The position numbers were made by a program, and so were the translations under genes. Shown here one piece after another: positions 34,901 through 44,169 of a stretch of DNA of 64,000 nucleotides. Position 1 is the first letter of the stretch. Every line of letters begins with the position of its first letter. Source of the DNA: Chrysaora quinquecirrha (taxonomy: Eukaryota > Cnidaria > Scyphozoa > Semaeostomeae > Pelagiidae); contig JACTAT010000014.1 of the NCBI GenBank assembly GCA_014526335.1, positions 1,187,250 to 1,251,249 on the forward strand, written 5' to 3'. The notes beneath the pieces were generated by a model, which worked only from the letters and a program-made list of their open reading frames with translations, ran no database searches and had not been told where the DNA came from.

Positions 34901-35025
34901 TCATCAGATGTAACAACTGCACGTGGAACCATTTCTTGATGTTGTTTTATATCAAATAACCAATTCCGTATCCTTACTAAGTTGTCTAATGCAAACTCCA
35001 CGGAAAGATTGCCTTCAGTGAAAAC
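22783..35025 (-). CDS. LDB1: LIM-domain-binding protein (LDB/Chip/CLIM), 3' six exons
   Basis: Role (family knowledge): LDB proteins self-associate through an N-terminal dimerisation domain and bind LIM-homeodomain and LMO proteins through a C-terminal LIM interaction domain. They act as nuclear adaptors that bring enhancers and promoters together. Seen: exons 35025-34828, 31700-31631, 27026-26970, 24658-24614, 23962-23734 and 22933-22783, all GT-AG, summing to 750 bp = 249 codons plus stop with continuous phase. Landmarks: end of the dimerisation domain (RIRNWLFDIKQHQEMVPR, LTKNITRQGLTNFTMNYLR), LCVILEPMQEMMSRHKTYN and ECLKSVLFQKWQ (the SSBP-binding region in the family), nuclear signal PTKRRKRK, and the LIM interaction domain VMLVGEPTLMGGEFGAEDER. 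I found no N-terminal exons to the right, so the gene is partial here or has very long 5' introns. Confidence 0.92.
23134..23360. mobile_element. 227-bp MITE with GGCCCATTTCCAC ends, 3' LDB intron
   Basis: Seen: GGCCCATTTCCACTTCGTTC at the left pairs with the right end (reverse complement GGCCCATTTCCACCTCTTTC), continuing through GCATTCGCTGTTCGCTAGC-like sequence. TTAA lies outside the left end and TTGA outside the right, so a 3- or 4-bp target is possible. Class uncertain (PIF/Harbinger or piggyBac). Confidence 0.65.
23734..23962 (-). CDS. LDB1: LDB exon: NLS and LIM interaction domain
   Basis: 229 bp, acceptor TTTGCAG, donor AAG|GTAGGG. Encodes the basic nuclear signal PTKRRKRK, a Ser/Asn/Gly linker, and VMLVGEPTLMGGEFGAEDER followed by IITR, the core that lies along LIM domains in family structures. 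Confidence 0.95.
24614..24658 (-). CDS. LDB1: LDB micro-exon, 45 bp
   Basis: Encodes MQGPQMERMWKNSS between acceptor TTTTGTAG and donor CTT|GTAAGT. Not strongly conserved, but the phase (2 + 42 + 1) joins the flanking exons exactly. It could be alternatively spliced: skipping it removes 15 codons and keeps frame. Confidence 0.75.
25237..26880. mobile_element. Palindromic GTACAGTGGAGG minisatellite element, copy A
   Basis: Seen: the left end CCCGGGTAATGTTTGTGCTG is mirrored at the right by its approximate inverse (ACATTACCCAGGG at about 26868-26880). Inside, a plus-oriented array (CAGTACAGTGGAGGATATCA type) meets its reverse complement at TTCAGTACTGACTGTACTG (about 25350), and again at about 26760. 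The minus-oriented arm is much longer (25380-25980). It sits in LDB introns either side of no exon. Long open frames here simply read the repeat. Confidence 0.65.
26970..27026 (-). CDS. LDB1: LDB exon: CLKSVLFQKWQ segment
   Basis: 57 bp, acceptor TTCTAG, donor CAAG|GTATGA. Encodes CLKSVLFQKWQSRIMGRQ, part of the region known to contact SSBP partners. Phase fits both neighbours. Confidence 0.92.
28083..29077. repeat. Dispersed repeat with GGTGGT/TAT minisatellite core, copy 2
   Basis: Same ends as 17665-18250 (AACATAGGGGCCCTATGGGC and TTTGAAATTGCCGCTCTTTG). The core is expanded to about 600 bp of GGTGGTGATAGGGGT-type repeats plus a TTA array at 28890-28940. It lies in LDB intron sequence. Confidence 0.8.
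29325..30180. repeat. Three tandem 260-300-bp units with TTTGACAAACAAA motifs
   Basis: CAATTAATGTTTCACGA starts units near 29330, 29629 and 29887. Each continues with a TTTGACAAACAAAGTTTGAT block, a GGCCATGGCTTT block and GAAACATTGTGCTAA. Related TTTGGCCA/TTTGACAAAC sequence recurs at 39620-40080 and 54750-54940. Confidence 0.65.
31079..31330. mobile_element. Partial copy of the 12411-12933 MITE family
   Basis: TCTGGGTCGGCACAAAATTT, GGCGGAAATCTTGAGTAAGG and GCGGCCGCTTCAGATGG match the left half of 12411-12933. The right end is not clear. Confidence 0.55.
31631..31700 (-). CDS. LDB1: LDB exon: LCVILEPMQE segment
   Basis: 70 bp, acceptor CTAG, donor GAG|GTGAGG, ending phase 1. Encodes LCVILEPMQEMMSRHKTYN and MTPR, near identical to the family at this position. 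Too short for ordinary ORF listing and found only by homology and phase. Confidence 0.93.
31740..32510. repeat. Degenerate tandem repeat in LDB intron
   Basis: Two recurring blocks: ACAATGGTAATAAAGATAGT (about 31766, 31973, 32036, 32098, 32405) and GTCAGATAAGGCAGCTCA (31859, 32189, 32337, 32495). Units are irregular. No gene. Confidence 0.6.
33395..34695. mobile_element. GTACAGTGGAGG minisatellite element, copy B
   Basis: About 1.2 kb of CAGTACAGTGGAGGATGTT-type repeats on the plus strand, then a short inverted arm from about 34585 ending at ACATTACCCAGGG (34678-34690). A duplicated block of about 220 bp (34115-34300 versus 34345-34540) shows recent internal expansion. The left terminus lacks GGGTAATGT and appears truncated. 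Open frames of up to 140 codons read only the repeat. Confidence 0.65.
34828..35025 (-). CDS. LDB1: LDB exon: end of dimerisation domain
   Basis: 66 codons, phase 0 both sides; acceptor TTTTAG, donor AGG|GTAAGT. Encodes EGNLSVEFALDNLVRIRNWL through NYLR, the last part of the conserved LDB dimerisation domain. Confidence 0.93.
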
Positions 35026-35414
35026 CTAAAACGAACAGAAAAATTCTCAATTTAAAGTTAAAGTGAGGGACTAATGAAAGCAAATTATATTGTACACATA
35101 ACTCACATTAGCCAAGCTAATATTAGTAATGACGATCAAATATTGAATATCAATACCAAAATTAATTAAACTTCCAGTACAAATGGAATAACATATACAG
35201 TAATATAGCAATACAGTACCTGTTTACATAGACGTTTAGGTAGATGAATATACTGACGAATATAAGATACTAAAAGGTCGGATGCACAAAGAGAAACCAA
35301 AAACTTTGATGTGAATATAAATTCTTACGAACTAACGTTGAACGTAAATGCCAAAGTTTTTTGTGAGACTCTCTGATGAAGATGTAACTCTGAAAGGCCT
35401 AAGAGTGCTATATG

Positions 35415-35708
35415 CAGAGGCGGACTGGCAGCGAATCTCAAGGGTTGTTTTCACTATAGCAATTTGTCTTGTCAGTTGCTTCTAGCGAGCTCCTCTGTAT
35501 AAAATCAATTAAGGCAAGGGCTACTCTTCATGTCACTACATGATATTTCGATATTTCGATGGCAACATCGTCTATTTTCGCATTTATATATTTTCTTGCT
35601 TCCATATTTTTCTGCGCATATGCTGATTATATTTTAATGTTTACTTACAAGATAACAAGAAGGCCCAGGTTGAAATCGCAACCTAGCATCCCTGCCAGTC
35701 CGCCCCTG
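35415..35708. mobile_element. Short hAT MITE, same family as 13361-14712
   Basis: Ends CAGAGGCGGACTGGCAGCGA and (inverse) CAGGGGCGGACTGGCAGGGA; 8-bp flanks GCTATATG / GCTATACG match at 7 of 8. The ends agree with the long element at 13361-14712, so this is a deletion derivative. Confidence 0.85.
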
Positions 35709-36051
35709 GCTATACGTTTAACGTTATTTACATCAAAAGTCTTTGGTTTCTTTTTGTGCATCTGCCCTTTTAATATCTATGTACATAAACATTAATGCAC
35801 ACTATATTGCTCTTATTAATGAAGATGCTAGTATCGAGGGTACTTAATATTCGAATAGTAAAAAACAATATATATTCCATTAGATAACATCATAATTGCC
35901 CTGAAAATCGACATATCTATATCATATTGAATTGAACTCAGAGTTTTATTGATATAAACATTTATCTAAAGACATTTATTGATAAAAAAATAAGTAACAC
36001 CAACACGCACTACCAAGTTCCATATTCAAACTACCAGAGATCTCACCAACT

Positions 36052-36536
36052 CACGCTAGCGAATCTATAATCGCTACTGTGGTGGATAATCACTACTTGT
36101 GATGGCTTACTATGCTTGCGGTGGTGGCAGTTTTGGTGTACTGTGGTGGATTGGATAATCTCTACTTGTGGTGGGTTACTATGCTTGCGGTGGTGGCAGT
36201 TTTGGCGTACTGTGGTGGATTTTGTGGTTTTTCTTGCTTGATCTATAGAGTTTTGCTATGATTTCGTATTCACCACATAAAACATTATAACCCACCACAA
36301 TTAGTGATTATCCACCACACTACGCAAAAACTACCACCACAACAAGCATAATAACCCATCACAAGTAGTGATTGTCCACCACAGTACGCTAAAACTGCCA
36401 CCACTGCAAGCATAGTAACCCACCACAAGTAGAGATTATGCACCACAGAACGCAGAAACTACCACCACAGTACGCAAATAGTACCACCACAGTATTGATT
36501 ATCCACCACAGTAGCGATTATAGATTCGCTAGCGTG
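36052..36536. mobile_element. 485-bp giant-hairpin foldback element
   Basis: Seen: a perfect 41-bp inverted terminal repeat beginning CACGCTAGCGAATCTATAAT. The remainder of each arm is made of GTGGTGG / CCACCAC units (ACTTGTGGTGGGTTACTATG and its inverse), meeting near 36235. Almost the whole element can fold on itself. No coding capacity. The intact terminal repeats suggest recent movement or strong constraint. Confidence 0.85.
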
Positions 36537-36996
36537 GCGCGAACAAAGTTCCTTCCGTTGTATACCCAGAGCTTGACTTTCGCTTTCCTTGAAAGCTTTC
36601 TTATTCACACTATCTTATCTCAAGCCTGAACCCAGTGTGTAACGATTCTTTAATAGTCTAACAACGTTATGTGAGAATTTTATGCTCAATTCGATCGAAC
36701 TCGCTGCATAAATTACAAAACGGATCAAGAACGGCTGCTAGGATTGTTTATGCAACAGCGGAAGAGAGATCTCACTGCATAAAACGTTTTTTCAAATGGC
36801 TTTTTTATGTATTCTCTTTAAAAGTTAAAAACCGAAATGTATGCGTTTCACAAGATACGAGAGAGGGTCATTCATGTTCAGCCAAATAGCAATCCCACAT
36901 TTCATTGCCAGCTCTTCCAGTCTTTGTTGACAGCCGTACAAACCCACTTGAACCCCTTCAATAATTCACAAAGCCTTCGTTTCTGTGTGATGTTGA

Positions 36997-37494
36997 GATG
37001 ATGAACCATCGAGACCATTCAGTGCTATAGGAGTTGACTTTTCAGGCGCAATTCAATTGTCAGGCGATCAGAAAGCTTACATTGTAATATTCACATGTGC
37101 TGTCACACGTGCAATTCATCTAGAGTTGGTTGAGGACATGACCGCACCGTTATTTGTGTCCATGCTAAAGCGATTTATTGCTAGAAGAGGAGCACCAAGG
37201 TTAATTATAAGTGATAATGCCAAGACATTCTTATCAACAGCAAAGCACTTGAAGAAAGTAGTAGATGAAGTACCATTGGAGTCATTTTTAACAAGAAATC
37301 GTATTCAGTGGAACTTTATTACAGCCAGATCACCATGGCAAGGAGGATTCTATGAAAGACTAGTAGGCATTACGAAAAATGCTCTTTACAAAGCTATTGG
37401 AAAGTCAAAGTTAAGATTCAGAGATTTAGAGACTGTGCTAATCCAGGTTGAAGGAATTCTAACTATTGCTCCTATTTGTTCAGAGAGCAAATCA
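36997..37494 (+). mobile_element. BEL/Pao retrotransposon integrase fragment
   Basis: Seen: one open frame carries the integrase core: GVDFSGAI (Asp codon 37036), CAVTRAIHLELVEDM, SDNAKTF (Asp codon 37213), PWQGGFYERLVG (Glu codon 37354) and VLIQVEGILTIAPI. This is the D-D-E triad with the wording typical of Pao-group integrases. Upstream the frame is closed by a stop, and no reverse transcriptase or LTR was found. The right end is cut off by the repeat starting at about 37495. A dead fragment. Confidence 0.85.
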
Positions 37495-37870
37495 GCCTCC
37501 CCCCACCAAATATTCTCTTCCTTCGCCATTGAAGCATCCCGGGTAATGTATGCCTCCCCACCAAATATTCTCTTCCTTCGCCATTGAAGCATCCCGGGTA
37601 ATGTATGTGCAGTACAGTGGAGGGTTTGCAATACAGTGGAGGACATTCAGTACAGTGGAGGGATGTGATCAGTACAGAGGGGGGATATCATCAGTACGGT
37701 GGAGGGTTTTCAGTACTGACTGCACTGTAATGATGATATGCCTCTACAGTACTGAATATCCTCCACTGTACTGAAGATATCCCTCCACTGTATTGACGAT
37801 ATCCCTCCACTGTACTGATGATATCCCTCCACTCTACTGAAAATCCTCCACTGTACTGCACATTTAGTAC
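37495..37870. mobile_element. GTACAGTGGAGG palindromic element, copy C
   Basis: Begins with a tandem duplication of about 55 bp (CCACCAAATATTCTCTTCCT through CCCGGGTAATGTATG, at 37495-37551 and 37552-37606). A plus arm of GTACAGTGGAGG repeats then meets its inverse at TTCAGTACTGACTGCACTG (about 37710) and ends GTACTGCACATTTAGTACG. It interrupts the Pao integrase frame, so it is the younger insertion. Confidence 0.65.
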
Positions 37871-38689
37871 GCGAGGTGTTGAATTGGAAGTAGAATGCGA
37901 TGAGATTTCTGAAAGCAAGTAGCAACATTCAAATTATATCAAATAAGGCTGATGTGTGCTGGACAAAACCTTCTATTCTGTCAGGTATAAGGTATTCCTG
38001 CATTCCCTTGCATGATTACAAGTACTTGTCCTTTGCAAGCTCATACATGTGACATTATACATTACCAAAAGTTGAATTTGAAATTCGATTAGAAAATTCT
38101 ATTCAGAACAGCGATCTATTCTTTCTAGACCTTAGTTTCGACCAAACTTCCAATGTTTACGAAATGAATCCTATCAGCTACCATTGAAGCAAAAGGGATG
38201 GGGTTGGCAGCAAAACATTTGCAAGGACAATCTCTAAAGCTTTTTGTTAAAGATGTCGAGACACATTAACTGCGGTTCAGTCCTGCGTTCGCCCCCTATA
38301 CTCTTGTTTTTATAAGAACTTTCATACGAACAGCGAGGTTGGAATTCATACAGAAATAGGAGCAAATTAAGCAGAAATCCAGGAAAAGATAACAACATAC
38401 GATAGTATATAAACAATATAATGAAAGAAGAACAAATAAGAATACACGAGATTAGCATGGGTTTGAAAAATAAAGAATATTGCAACCAGGCAAGACTTCC
38501 TGGTTCCATGATAGATAAGTATAGAAATTCAAACTGATTACGAGCAAACATCACTTCTAATATGGCTTGAACATAGGCGTAAGAGGCAGGGGGCTGGGAG
38601 GGCTGCGGTCTCCCAAACTGTGACAAAATCTTTCAAATACCACCATATTTTGGCGCAACGTCGCTTGAATTCGAGCAGAGTTTTCATAA
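37871..38689. other. No feature recognised
   Basis: A 130-codon minus-strand frame (38626-38234) is hydrophobic in its middle but has no recognisable family or splice context. I do not call it a gene. Confidence 0.35.
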
Positions 38690-38882
38690 TCAAAGGTTTA
38701 AGAACCGGGCAGCCCCAAGATCTTATCTTCCACTACGCGGATGGCAAAAAAGTCTGAATTGTCGATATTATCCCAATGGGAGGGAGGGAGGTCACAGCCT
38801 TGTTGACAACCCCTAGCCCCCCTATCCTTAAATTGATGTAAAGATGTCTTGGGTTGCCAAATAAAGATTGCTTGCTTGCTTG
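38690..38882 (+). mobile_element. Retroposon 3' end with GCTT tail
   Basis: Ends AAATAAAGATTGCTTGCTTG followed by TTTGG. The same tail, inverted, closes the tRNA-derived SINE at 56271-56541. The body upstream differs from that SINE, so both may use one LINE partner. The 5' end is not defined. Confidence 0.5.
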
Positions 38883-39287
38883 TTTGGACAGATCGAGCAC
38901 CTGCCCACGATTTAAGAAACACTTAAAAAGCTTTTCGTTTACTTAAGACAAAAGGAACGTGGTTTTAATGCTGTCATAATGGTGAAAAATAAATGTAGTC
39001 TTCGTGTGCTGTTTTTAATTAATCAAATGTTCAAACAACAGTTAAAGGTTGTATCAAATTCATAATAAACTAAAACATAGAGAAAATAAAATAAATCATA
39101 TACAAATTGACAAACGTGTGCATACCCTCACCGTCCACCTGGCAAAGAAAGTCCACTTTACGAAAGTCTGCTCTTATGTCTGGTTTTGGTTAGCTAGACT
39201 GCTTTCAAAGGACTACTTCCATTCATTTACAATCGATAAGACTCCCTGTTTTGGAGATCTAACACACGTTTCTTTTATAACAAAACC

Positions 39288-39615
39288 CAGGGGGGAACTC
39301 ATTAACTTTCAATGCGGGGGGGGGGGTTCATGCCACTATTTCCTTCCAGACCCCTAAATAGACTCCTAAAATGTTCTTTTGGGGTTTAGCCATCAGTTTC
39401 ATGGCAATTTACAATTTATAAGCTCTTTGCAGTTGGATGGGTCATTGTAATGAATCGCACCAAATCGCATGATTCTTCCTTCAGATATGTGGACCCCAAA
39501 TATTGAATTTTTGTCCATGTTATAAGTCACAAACCCAAAATATTAAATAAGCTTAAGATTTCGGACCCCAAATATTGGCATGGATCCCCCTACTGAAAGT
39601 TAATGAGTACCCCCA
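39288..39615. mobile_element. 328-bp MITE with GGGGG..ACTCATTAACTTTC ends
   Basis: Seen: GGGGGAACTCATTAACTTTC at the left and, inverted at the right, GGGGGTACTCATTAACTTTC, continuing into TTCATGCCA / ATCCATGCCAA. TAACAAA occurs a few bases outside both ends but not in exact register. Confidence 0.55.
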
Positions 39616-39619
39616 ACTT

Positions 39620-40080
39620 GGTAACAAAGTTTCGAATCAGCTCAGTACTAAGGCCATTAACAAAGGATCAAACATTGCTGATCAAACATTTTAAATTTGC
39701 TTTTGGTCACGTCCAAAACATTGCTCCTGCAACATGTTTTGCTTGCGTCAAGCAAAAATGTTTTGGAACTTTTTTTCAAAACACAATACCACAAATTTTG
39801 TTAACTTTTGCTTGTCAAGCAATGTTTGATTGTTTGACCGTCTTTGGGACATTGCTTGTCAAACATTTCTTATGTTATTGTCAAACTTTCCTTAAACAAC
39901 ATGCAACATTTCGGCACCTAGCAACATTTCTTAGCAAAAGGCTTTCGTTTTGTTTGCGCATTAGCAATAACTTCGATGTTCAAAAATGTTGGACAGCAAT
40001 GTTTTTGGACGTGGCCAAACAGTCAAACATTTATTGTCAAAACACTACTGCAAAAGACATTTTGTAGTGTTTCAATGTAT
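39620..40080. repeat. AAACATT/CAAACATTGCTTG-rich dispersed repeat
   Basis: Many short inverted and direct copies of GTCAAACATT and AAAATGTTT; a GACGTGGCCAAAC block is shared with 54750-54940. A 154-codon open frame on the plus strand is a by-product. Confidence 0.5.
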
Positions 40081-40400
40081 AGAAAATACGAAAAATTTAG
40101 CTACCCTAACCTCTAAGCGACTGAAAGCAATGTTTTTCAGCCCCCAAAACCGTTCCGATAATAGGGCGTGGCAGCAAGTGCTTGTGAAAACCCGGGTGGG
40201 GCAGCTCTAGGGGTCCAAGTGTAACCATGTGCGTCTAGGAAATTTCTGAGAAAGGGGAGAAATTTTCTGCAAATCTAGGACAGAGAAACCAGGAAAAAGG
40301 GTACTTTTTCGGGGGTAGAATATATTTCAATTTTCATCAAATGTTAAAAGATAAAATCACTGGAAACCAATAACAACTGCAACATCAGTTATGTGTTGAT

Positions 40401-40660
40401 TTATGTTTTAAAAAAACAGGTCTTACATGCATGTCTGTTGTCTTGTCTGAGAAGTCTAGGGAAATTCTCATGAACTCCCATTTTAAGAAATTTAAAGTAT
40501 TTCTCATACCTCTCAAGAATTCTTGTATGCATGGGGATTGGTGTTGATGCACACAAAGGCAATTCTTTCTCCTTCACAACCACTATTTGCTTAGCTATTG
40601 CAGTTGATAATGGAAAGGTAAATGATTTGACATAAGAACCAGCAAAAGATTAGAAAGTTA
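40401..40660 (-). CDS. Unrecognised open frame inside the 40192-42471 element
   Basis: About 86 open codons including KEKELPLCASTPIPMHTRIL and YFKFLKMGVHENFPRLLRQD, ending TAA at 40401. Part of it may be an exon, since GAGAG|GTATGAG after HTRILE could be a donor. I recognise no family. Composition looks protein-like rather than random, but this is weak evidence. It could be a remnant of the host transposon's own protein. Confidence 0.25.
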
Positions 40661-40669
40661 CTTATCATA

Positions 40670-41288
40670 CAGTCATGTGCATAAGTTTAAGACCACCTGT
40701 CATTTCTCCTTCCTTATTAGACCAACTTCAAAATTATGCAATATGTCTTAAAGAAACCAATTCGCATCCCCATATTGATATTCTATGTAGCTTTGTACTT
40801 ATATGAAACAAACCAATGTAATGCAGCTAGAAACCTTCATGAATCTCTATGTTCACGGGGTATTTTCCTTGAATTAACTTTTTGCAATTATAGGTGTAAG
40901 TGCCTCACTAACTGACGTTCAACGTGGTTAAATTTTTGCTGCATGCAAACAATGTGTGTTATTGTGAATGCAGGGTGTTGCTGATGTCTTGTTGCACCCC
41001 TTTTAGACTTGTATCACGTTCAGAAAAGCCCTGGGTTTATAGAAAAAGATTTGACCTAGTCAGCAAGGCCCTTTTACAACAACTCGATTAAAACAAAAGA
41101 CCCTGTTAACATGCCAATTCATATAATTCTCTAGCTGCATTACATTTTTCTGCTTAATAGAAGTTTTAAGTTAAATAGAATTTCAGTACAAGGATGTGAA
41201 TTTGCTTCTTTTAGACATATTGCGTAGTTTTGAGGTTGATCATATGAATAGAGAAAATGACAGGCGGTCTTAAACTTATGCACATGAC
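40670..41288. mobile_element. Tc1/mariner-like foldback MITE, nested
   Basis: Left end CAGTCATGTGCATAAGTTTA, preceded by TA; right end is its inverse from about 41250 (CTTATGCACATGAC). The inverted arms extend about 190 bp (GCAATATGTCTTAAAGAA, TAATGCAGCTAGA and their inverses). Known: CAGT..TGCAAAAGTTT-type ends with TA targets are typical of Tc1 elements. No transposase frame. The right terminal few bases are altered. Confidence 0.75.
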
Positions 41289-41631
41289 CAATCTTCAGCT
41301 CTTGCCTACTCCTTCGCTATCTGTCAGGCTAGCGCCATCATAAAAGCAGTTGGGTCAAAAAATGGAGGAAAAGTAACAGTCAAACCGAAACCTTCCAGCC
41401 ACTGTTCCAGCCTGATAACACAATCAAGCCATGCATGCATGAGGCCATAGGCCAAAAGTTTCGTTTGATTTGCCATTTAGTCAATCTCCTTTCCGAATTT
41501 CAAAATGAGGCAGTTCCCTATGCCTGTTCCAAAATTGCCCGCCTTCATGGATTTAATTTCACACATGGTTGGAATTTCAAATAACTTCATTTGAACTTCC
41601 ACTTTATATACTCATTTTGGCTGATTTCATC

Positions 41632-41734
41632 ATGGCATCGCTAGATTGTCAGGGTATTAAGCGTGGTGAGTGCAAAAATTGCAAGATTTGTGAAAAATTC
41701 GTAGCTGAGGCAGGAAGCATCAAATGTGCTTATT
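41632..41734 (+). CDS. Candidate first exon, Cys-rich (C-x2-C-x2-C) N-terminus
   Basis: ATG at 41632 opens MASLDCQGIKRGECKNCKIC, then EKFVAEAGSIKCAY, with Cys spacing C..C-x2-C-x2-C..C that suggests a small zinc-binding module. I recall similar short Cys-rich N-termini in uncharacterised cnidarian proteins. A possible donor TATT|GTATCT follows; read through, the frame closes 17 codons later. It lies inside the 8-bp-flanked transposon, so it may be cargo, a transposon protein or a chance frame. No later exon was found. Confidence 0.3.
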
Positions 41735-42519
41735 GTATCTTTGTCATTAACTTGACATTCTTACACTTGTTCACCAACTATAGTTAGATTCAACAACAGT
41801 GGTTCTTACTTCACTGACTGAGTACTAGATAGATAGCCTTAGAGCCTATTGTTTTGTCAGATGATGACATCATACTGTATTGTAAATGTTTGTGAAATTA
41901 GTTAGGTGTAATTATTTTTCTGGTTAACTGGAAGTCACAGCCATAGTCTTACTAATGGTGTTATGTTTAACAGTTTTTTCAATAGATGGTTCTGTTTGCA
42001 GATGTAGCATTTTCTATCATATATATTGCTGCAACAGGCAGTTATAATTTATACTTTAGACTTTATACTGCTTTTTCAGTGACATTGTAACTCAAGCATC
42101 ACACATTACCAAGTTCCACCACAGGCTTTGTACCCAATAACAAGACAGGAATTCTTTACCAGAAGACTGGATTTTCAAAAGGAGAGCTCTTATAAGGCAA
42201 GAAAACTATATTAATGTGGGCATTAGGCCTGTACTGTAGTAGCATTGTCTTGGCATTGATAAGTATGTTTGCCAATCACCCTACTTGGTAAGTTCTATCT
42301 TACAGATTTGTCAGAGAAATCCTGTAAAAGGGGGCACTATTTTCCAAATTTGTCAGAGAAAAACCCATAAAAGGGGTTGTTATCTCCATCCAATTTCAGA
42401 GATAAGGGTCAACTTGAAAATTTGCCAGACACACATGGTTACACTTGGACCCCTAGAGCTGCCCCGCCGGGGTGAAAACTTACATGACATGACGAAGTAT
42501 ACATGGCTTTATTTAACTA

Positions 42520-42890
42520 CACTCTTTTTTTATAAGAATATTGTCTATAAGAATATTCAGGCTCAAAATCATCCAGTTTTTAAGAATATTGTAAGAATAT
42601 GCTCAGTCTCAGCTCGCATATTTGTGTCTCATTCTTCAGCAGTTGCCTGTTTTGCAATGTTAAAACGAAACTTCATGATTGTTAAACAACATTCTTATTG
42701 TTATAATAATTGAAAGTTCCACCATTTCCTCGTAATGAGATAATTTTTCTTTTAACTACGTTCCCCTGAAACAATATCATGTTTGAAAAAATAAGAATAC
42801 TTTAAGAATATATTCAGGCTCAAAACGAACATTTCTTAAGAATATTGAGGCTGGGCAAAATTTAAAGTATTCTTGTAAAAAAAAAGAGTG
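42520..42890. mobile_element. TATAAGAA-type MITE, copy 1 (371 bp)
   Basis: Ends CACTCTTTTTTTATAAGAAT and inverse CACTCTTTTTTTTTACAAGA. The left terminus repeats the TATAAGAATATT motif twice in tandem. Very close to copy 5 at 54113-54490 over its length. Left flank is TA, right flank TT. Confidence 0.7.
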
Positions 42891-43601
42891 TTACAATAAA
42901 CGGCAAATCAAATTGAAATATACTTAACTAGCTATTTAACGACTCAAAATTACAGGCCTAATTAAAGATAATGAAATAACAGTCAAGACAAATTCAAAAA
43001 GTACAGGTACATTGAAGATGTGAAATAGTGGCACAGACGTTTAGTGATAATACCTTTGCCGAATGAACACCAAGAAGTCTCTTCGTGCAAGAGAAACGAG
43101 TTGACTGATGATAGCAGTACAAGACACGCCTAATTATAAAGCGATGTCGAAATGAAGAAACAATCTCTGTTAATCCCAGGCTACCTGTATCAACATAGTT
43201 GTTTTCAACAGAAAGTTCTAATCAAGCTAAAGAGAACTCCGAACACCAGCTGTGCACTTAAAGACTGGCACTTAGTCAATTAAATTATGATTTATTATTA
43301 TCCATTTCCATTGCTTCAGCAATGATAAACATTTGACAAACAACCAGCTGAATGAAAAACGCTTTCTATCAAGATTGCGAGATGCAATGCAAAAACCAAT
43401 TAAAACACACATTAAGAAGTACAGAGGCACTCAGTTCTTTCATATTCAAATACAATTAGCGGATAGATGAAAGCAGCACAAGAGCCAGTAAGAGCTGCTT
43501 TAAAAGTGTCGTTTCCTGTTTTCTGATTGGACATGTTTTAATTGGGAATCACCTGATTAGCCAAAGATACTTTTGACTAGCAAGATACTGTAAGACGTAT
43601 A

Positions 43602-44164
43602 CACGCATCTTTTTATAAGGAAGTGCTTTATCAGAGTCAGGAAAAAGTTACGGTCACACGGTCATTGACCGGAGGAAGGTCCAGTAGAACAATAGAAAAT
43701 ATTTTACCACACACAAAACACGCCTAATTTTCCTTGGTAAGTAAGGAAGGTTTCCAGCTAGGGGTATTTTTGTCTGGAGGAAGGTTGAACACTTTTCTGG
43801 ACTCTGTGCTTCATAAGGAAGGTAGTACTCGGGCTGGCAAAAACTTAAGGAATTTCTAGTACTGGACCGGAGACTACTAAGGAATCTGACTTTTTTTTAA
43901 CTTAGCATTTCGATTAAAAAAATGAAGTTTTGAATTAACAGCGCAAGCAATACTTATCGCCAATGGTTCTCAATCAGTATTCATTTCTACTCGTCTTCTG
44001 AAACCTTTATGACCTATATTTCCTTGACCATTGGTTGTTTTTAAGAATCAAAAAGTAAGAAGTTAAGGAATTGCTAAGGAATATTGAGAACTCAATTTTG
44101 GCCGTCAGTTAAGGAATCTTCAGTATTGACCCTGAGCGGAACTTCCTTATAAAAAAAATGCATG
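43602..44164. mobile_element. TATAAGGAA-type MITE, copy 2 (563 bp)
   Basis: Left end CACGCATCTTTTTATAAGGA; right end inverse CATGCATTTTTTTTATAAGG. TA directly outside both ends (43600-43601, 44165-44166). The interior, with several AAGGAA motifs, is unlike other copies, so this is a separate subfamily. Confidence 0.7.
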
Positions 44165-44169
44165 TAATA

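Larger units (their letters stand above)
40192..42471. mobile_element. 2280-bp inverted-repeat transposon, 8-bp duplication, class unclear
   Basis: Seen: about 40 bp of terminal inverted repeat, GGGGCAGCTCTAGGGGTCCA and onward through AGTGTAACCATGTG, near-identical at both ends (outermost bases CCGGGT and, inverted, CCCGGC). The flanks are a perfect 8-bp direct repeat GTGAAAAC at 40184-40191 and 42472-42479. AGAGAAA-type motifs recur subterminally. Inside are a nested Tc1-like MITE, a minus-strand open frame (about 40401-40660) and a plus-strand Cys-rich exon candidate at 41632. The 8-bp duplication would suit hAT, P or Merlin, but the ends are not the usual CAG of hAT. No transposase recognised. 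Confidence 0.75.

Noticed and set aside
38234..38626. 130-codon minus-strand frame
   Set aside because: Hydrophobic and Ser/Leu rich by composition, with no known domain or gene structure.
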